Assembly: GCA_031284225.1 (NCBI GenBank)
Contig: JAITAH010000122.1
Span: 1 to 10,225, forward strand
Origin: Dysgonamonadaceae bacterium
GTDB lineage: Bacteria > Bacteroidota > Bacteroidia > Bacteroidales > Azobacteroidaceae
Direction: 5' to 3'
Length of the DNA: 10,225 nucleotides
Shown: positions 6,622 through 10,225 of the stretch, one piece after another
Layout: each line of letters opens with the position of its first letter
Numbering within the stretch: the first letter of the stretch is position 1
Notes under the pieces: model-generated
The model's database searches: none
Told to the model about the DNA's origin: nothing
The model's input: the letters and a program-made list of their open reading frames with translations, nothing else
Position numbers and translations under genes: made by a program

Positions 6622-9600
6622 TTAGAATTTCAGGTTGATTCCGAATAGATACGTTCTTGGACTGGGGTAGAATCCCAGGTCAAGACCTGACGCCCATGCG
6701 TCTGTGCTGTCGTTGTCGGTCGGAGAGTATCCGACTTCGGGATCCATACCCGAATAACCTGTAATCGTAAAAAGATTTTGTGCGGTAAAATAGATTCGTG
6801 CCTGGGCGAACGGCGCCTTGGTAAATAACCGTTTGAAGTCGTATCCCAAAGTAATGTTCTGTAGTCTCATAAAATCTCCGTTTTCGATGTATATATCCGA
6901 TATATTCATATAGTTGGCGTTCGAACCTGCGGTCAATCGCGGCCATTTGTCGGATGTGCCTTCGCCGTGCCAGCGTTCATAAACCTCCGTGGTAAAATTT
7001 TCGCAACGGCTGTCGGCGAATTTGCGGTAATTCTTTGCGATTTGATGGCCGAATGCTCCATACGTAGCAACGTTCAAGTCAAATCCTTTGTATTCGATAT
7101 TGAACCCAAAACCGGCCCTTATTTTCGGATGAGGATTCCCGATTTGCGTCTTGTCATCTTCGTCAATCACTCCGTTGTTGTCGCGGTCGGAAAATTTCAA
7201 ATCCCCCGGCTGGACATTCGACTGGATGATCCCTTTTCCCGCAGCTCTCCAAGCGTCAATATCCGCCTGGTTCTGAAAAATGCCTTCTGTTTTGTAGCCA
7301 TAGAAATAACCGACCGGATAACCTACTTCGGCGCGATACATTTCGGTCGTTCCCTGGGTCAGCGCATGTGTTTTGCCCGGAATAAGACCTTCGTCGTTGG
7401 CAATGTGGGTCACCTTATTTTCATTACAGGAAAGATTGGCGTTGAGGCCGTATGAAAAATCGTTTCCTGCATGGTCGTTCCAGTTCAGCGCTACTTCAAA
7501 TCCTTTGTTTTCAATATCGCCGCCGTTGACATAAGGTGCGCCGTCATTTCCCATTCCGAAAGAACCCAGTATCGGCGCTTTCAACAGCCAGTCTTTTGTC
7601 GTCTTGACATACCAGTCGAAAGCCATTCCTAAACGAGTATCGAGAAATCTGGCGTCAACCCCTAAGTCAAGCTGCTCGGAAGTTTCCCATGTGACGTCGG
7701 GATTCGGTAATTTATTTGCATAACCGCCGGTCGTTTGCGAGTCTTTCGCATTCCCGAATGAATAAGCTGCCGTATCGTCGAACGAAATGGTGGCCAGATA
7801 TTGGAAATTCGAGATGTTGCAATTCCCGTTTTGTCCCCAACTGGCGCGTAGTTTCAAGAAATTAAGCCATGAAGCCGCAGATTCCATGAACGATTCATTT
7901 GTCAGTACCCAGCCGGCAGATATGGAAGGGAAGTATCCCCAGCGTTTCCCGCGTGCAAAATTGGAAGAACCGTCGGCGCGCATAATCAGGGAAGCTAAGT
8001 ACGTTTCATTCCAGTCATAATTGACGCGCCCGAAGAAAGATGCCAGCCGTCCTTGGCCCCAAGGTTCTCCGTCGACGGTTGTTATACCCGCTACAATACC
8101 CTGTGTCGTACCCAGGTAAGCATGTTTGTAATCGTCGAATAACGGATCGCCGTTTTTTGCGCTCCAGGATTCGCCCATGCCCCATTTTTCAATGGATTGG
8201 CCGGCCAAAATGTCAATATGGTGCATATCCAGGTTAAACTTGTAATTCAGGGTATTTTCCCATGTGTAGTTCCATCCCAGACTCCCGCTTTGCTCTATGG
8301 ACGCCACATTTCGTATGGTCGTACTGGCTAACCTGTATGCCTGCGCTAAGCTGCGATAGGAACTTGTCGTCATTTTATATCCGAATTGGGATTTGAAGAT
8401 CAAATCTTTGACAGGTTGTACCTGTATGTTGGCCGACATATTCAGCGTATGATTTTTGGAAGTATTGTATCCCCGTTCATAAACCATCAATGCAATCGGG
8501 TTCAGTATGAGGGAGTCATATCCTGTCAGGCCCATTTCATCTTTGTCGGCGAGTGCAAAATATCCTCCGACGTTGTTGTAGACGGGCATCACAGGCGCTC
8601 CCCGCAGCATGTTGGAAATGTCGTTCCCGTATTGATTACCAATACCGATCCCTTGCTTGGTCGTGTATGTGTAATTCAAATTCTCCCCGATTTTTATAAT
8701 ATCCAGGTTGCCGGACTTCCACAATACATGATCGGAATTTAAGCGTACGGTCAACCGATCATAATTGGATTGCACGGGTTTCCCGAATATTCCTTCCTGC
8801 GAAGTGTATGAAACGCCTAACGAGAACCGGGATATTTCGCTGCCGCCAATCAGGTTGAGAGAATGATTTTGAATGGGCGCATTTTTATTGCGTATTTCTT
8901 CCAGCCAGTTAGTACCTTTCCAGCTACCGTTCATTGCAGATTCGTAGTATGACCCCAAATAATTTCCCCAGTTATAGGGACTCAGTCCTTCATTGAAGTT
9001 CATTTCGTCCATGATCGCCATGTATTGTTGTACATTCAGTAAGGAGGGCATTTTATAGACATTCTGTACCCCGAAATATCCGTCATAGCTGACTTGTATT
9101 TTCCCGGATTTCCCTTGCCTGGTGGTTACCAGGATAACGCCATTGGCCGCCCGCGCGCCATAGATAGCGGCAGAGGCCGCATCTTTAAGGACGTCGATAG
9201 ATTCAATATCGCTTGGGTTCAGGTTATTAATATCTCCGCCGGCCACTCCGTCAATTACATATAGAGGTGCATAGTCGCCTACGGTACCGATTCCGCGGAG
9301 GGACACTTTGAATCCTTCGCCCGGTTGCCCGGAATTTTGGGTAATACTTATGCCCGGCGTTTGACTTTGCATTGCCATAAAGGCGCTGGTCGTACTTAAT
9401 TTCCGGATGTCGTTACCCGATACTTGCACGGTTGCGCCGGTTACTAATTTTTTCTTCTGTACGCCATACCCGATTACCACCACTTCGTCTAACGATTGCG
9501 TGTCTTCCTTCAGTATGACGGCGTAATCATTTTTACCGGCTTCGACGTTAATAGCAATCGGAAGGTAGCCGATATATGTGATCGTTAGGGTCGCCTCCGA

Positions 9601-9891
9601 AGATACGTCAATACTGAAGCGCCCATCCTCGTCGGTAATCGTGCCGTTACCGGTTCCTTTTTCCATTATATTGGCGCCGATAATGGTTTCCCCCGCCTCG
9701 TCGACAACCGTACCTGTCACTTTTACGGTCTGTTGCTGTGTCATTGCGATGCTCCGGTCAGGATGAGCGCCGGCAAACGTAACGGTTGGTAAAAGACTGC
9801 AGGTCATCAGGAATACATATACACATACACAAAAAAAACGATTCGTTTTTTTGTGATGATTTACCATTTCATTTCTTTTTTTTAAATTCAT
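6622..9891 (-). CDS. SusC/RagA family TonB-dependent outer-membrane transporter
   Basis: The protein has 1089 residues from the ATG at 9891. An in-frame ATG at 9978 exists, but it would put 47 residues before the signal-peptide hydrophobic core. A third choice at 9867 (MVNHHKKTNRFF) is also plausible. The chosen form has a signal peptide with its core at about 19-39, ending TFA. It is followed by a CarboxypepD_reg-like domain at about 57-130 (VKVTGTVVDEAGETIIGANI), a TonB-box region DEVVVIGYG at about 135-143, and a plug domain with LYVIDGV and the SusC hallmark IDVLKDAASAAIYGARAANG (about 231-250). A long beta-barrel then ends in YPSPRTYLFGINLKF with a terminal Phe for barrel assembly. There is no N-terminal STN domain, so anti-sigma signalling through this receptor is not expected. 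It is the first gene of the operon and would pump ligand captured by the SusD partner into the periplasm using TonB energy. The substrate is unknown. Confidence 0.96.
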   Translation of the reverse strand: MNLKKRNEMVNHHKKTNRFFCVCVYVFLMTCSLLPTVTFAGAHPDRSIAMTQQQTVKVTGTVVDEAGETIIGANIMEKGTGNGTITDEDGRFSIDVSSEATLTITYIGYLPIAINVEAGKNDYAVILKEDTQSLDEVVVIGYGVQKKKLVTGATVQVSGNDIRKLSTTSAFMAMQSQTPGISITQNSGQPGEGFKVSLRGIGTVGDYAPLYVIDGVAGGDINNLNPSDIESIDVLKDAASAAIYGARAANGVILVTTRQGKSGKIQVSYDGYFGVQNVYKMPSLLNVQQYMAIMDEMNFNEGLSPYNWGNYLGSYYESAMNGSWKGTNWLEEIRNKNAPIQNHSLNLIGGSEISRFSLGVSYTSQEGIFGKPVQSNYDRLTVRLNSDHVLWKSGNLDIIKIGENLNYTYTTKQGIGIGNQYGNDISNMLRGAPVMPVYNNVGGYFALADKDEMGLTGYDSLILNPIALMVYERGYNTSKNHTLNMSANIQVQPVKDLIFKSQFGYKMTTSSYRSLAQAYRLASTTIRNVASIEQSGSLGWNYTWENTLNYKFNLDMHHIDILAGQSIEKWGMGESWSAKNGDPLFDDYKHAYLGTTQGIVAGITTVDGEPWGQGRLASFFGRVNYDWNETYLASLIMRADGSSNFARGKRWGYFPSISAGWVLTNESFMESAASWLNFLKLRASWGQNGNCNISNFQYLATISFDDTAAYSFGNAKDSQTTGGYANKLPNPDVTWETSEQLDLGVDARFLDTRLGMAFDWYVKTTKDWLLKAPILGSFGMGNDGAPYVNGGDIENKGFEVALNWNDHAGNDFSYGLNANLSCNENKVTHIANDEGLIPGKTHALTQGTTEMYRAEVGYPVGYFYGYKTEGIFQNQADIDAWRAAGKGIIQSNVQPGDLKFSDRDNNGVIDEDDKTQIGNPHPKIRAGFGFNIEYKGFDLNVATYGAFGHQIAKNYRKFADSRCENFTTEVYERWHGEGTSDKWPRLTAGSNANYMNISDIYIENGDFMRLQNITLGYDFKRLFTKAPFAQARIYFTAQNLFTITGYSGMDPEVGYSPTDNDSTDAWASGLDLGFYPSPRTYLFGINLKF

Positions 9892-10104
9892 GATTATTTT
9901 TTTATTATAAGGTTTGAAAATAAGATTTTGAACTCTAATAATAAGTTCACCATAGCTGTTATACAGTATTTTTGGCATGTAACAACTATATAACTTAACT
10001 CAACTATTTATTTCCGTCATTCCATAGGCATCTGTTTTTATCATGTTAAACATACTCTTTTTCATTCTCTCGTTGCGCTTTTTATTATGTGTAATTCGTT
10101 GCGA

Positions 10105-10137
10105 CAAAATTAATCTTTTAATTTCGATACAGTCAAA
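10105..10137 (-). promoter_or_regulatory. Bacteroidetes-type promoter for the SusC operon
   Basis: On the minus strand TAATTTTG (10112-10105) matches the Bacteroidetes -7 consensus TAnnTTTG exactly. A TTTG (10137-10134) stands 21 bp upstream as the -33 element. The spacing fits the known range of this primary sigma factor. Transcription would start near 10098 and give a leader of about 207 nt. The region is AT-rich, so a chance match is possible, but both elements and the spacing agree. Confidence 0.65.
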
Positions 10138-10141
10138 AAAA

Positions 10142-10210
10142 ATGAAACATATATTTGCAATTTCCGAACATACTTATAAAATATGAAACATAATACTATA
10201 TAATTTGCAA
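10142..10210. repeat. Two-copy composite direct repeat upstream of the promoter
   Basis: Minus-strand reading shows TTGCAAAT followed by ATGTTTCAT twice. The distal copy has these boxes at 10210-10203 and 10191-10183 (11 bp apart). The proximal copy has them at 10160-10153 and 10150-10142 (2 bp apart). The ATGTTTCAT boxes are 41 bp apart, about four helical turns, and the proximal one ends 4 bp before the -33 element, a normal place for an activator. Regulator binding is inferred. In AT-rich DNA such repeats can also arise by chance or by slippage. Confidence 0.4.
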
Positions 10211-10225
10211 CATTTGAATTATTTC

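Larger units (their letters stand above)
9892..10225 (-). other. Gene-free, AT-rich upstream region and leader of the SusC operon
   Basis: This stretch has no credible coding sequence. It holds the probable promoter (10105-10137), a two-part repeat upstream of it (10142-10210) and, by inference, an untranslated leader of about 207 nt from around 10098 to the start at 9891. The bases 9892-9978 are an open in-frame extension of the SusC-like gene, but I consider them non-coding. The only local structure I see in the leader is a very small hairpin (CTGT-ATA-ACAG at 9956-9966). No transcription regulator gene is visible up to the window edge. Confidence 0.6.

Noticed and set aside
6967..7455. 162-codon plus-strand open frame opposite the SusC-like gene
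   Set aside because: It is antisense to the conserved barrel coding sequence and has no family-like motif; it is explained by codon usage of the real gene.
10150..10157. Plus-strand TATATTTG, a -7-like motif that could drive a divergent gene
   Set aside because: No -33 element stands at the right distance (the nearest, TTTC, is 24 bp away), and it would point back out of the window with no gene visible.
10142..10210. Possible invertible (phase-variable) promoter segment or CRISPR-like repeats
   Set aside because: The repeats are direct rather than inverted around the promoter, only two copies exist, and the spacing is irregular.

Overview
The window most likely comes from a member of the Bacteroidales (gut or environmental Bacteroidetes). 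The evidence is a SusC/SusD outer-membrane transporter pair, lipoprotein signal peptides, a Bacteroidetes-type promoter (TTTG, 21-bp spacer, TAnnTTTG) and AT-rich translation starts without strong Shine-Dalgarno sites. I cannot name the genus from this sequence.

Region 1 (1-646, plus strand) is the right end of an IS66-family insertion sequence. It holds the C-terminal part of the transposase, including the catalytic glutamate region, and a probable right terminal inverted repeat ending near 646. The left part of the element lies outside the window.

Region 2 (661-9891, minus strand) is one five-gene block, read from right to left. It contains a SusC-like TonB-dependent receptor (6622-9891), a SusD-like surface lipoprotein (4826-6571), a lipoprotein of unknown function with a PKD-like N-terminal domain (3975-4805), a multi-pass membrane protein with a helical-repeat C-terminus that resembles DUF6057 (2121-3881), and a PD40/TolB-like beta-propeller lipoprotein carrying one c-type heme motif CxxCH (661-2124). 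The last two genes overlap as ATGA. A strong hairpin followed by a U-run lies between the third and fourth genes and may divide the block into a highly expressed transporter part and a less expressed distal part.

Region 3 (9892-10225) is AT-rich, carries no gene, and holds the probable operon promoter, a leader of roughly 200 nt and a two-part direct repeat just upstream of the promoter.

Working model (inference): SusC and SusD capture and import a ligand across the outer membrane, and the third protein is an accessory surface lipoprotein at the SusE/SusF position. The membrane protein and the CxxCH propeller lipoprotein form a translationally coupled pair of unknown role. No glycoside hydrolase, peptidase, sulfatase or regulator is present, so the substrate cannot be deduced. 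The IS66 copy inserted about 14 bp beyond the end of the last gene, so operon transcripts probably run antisense into the transposase gene.
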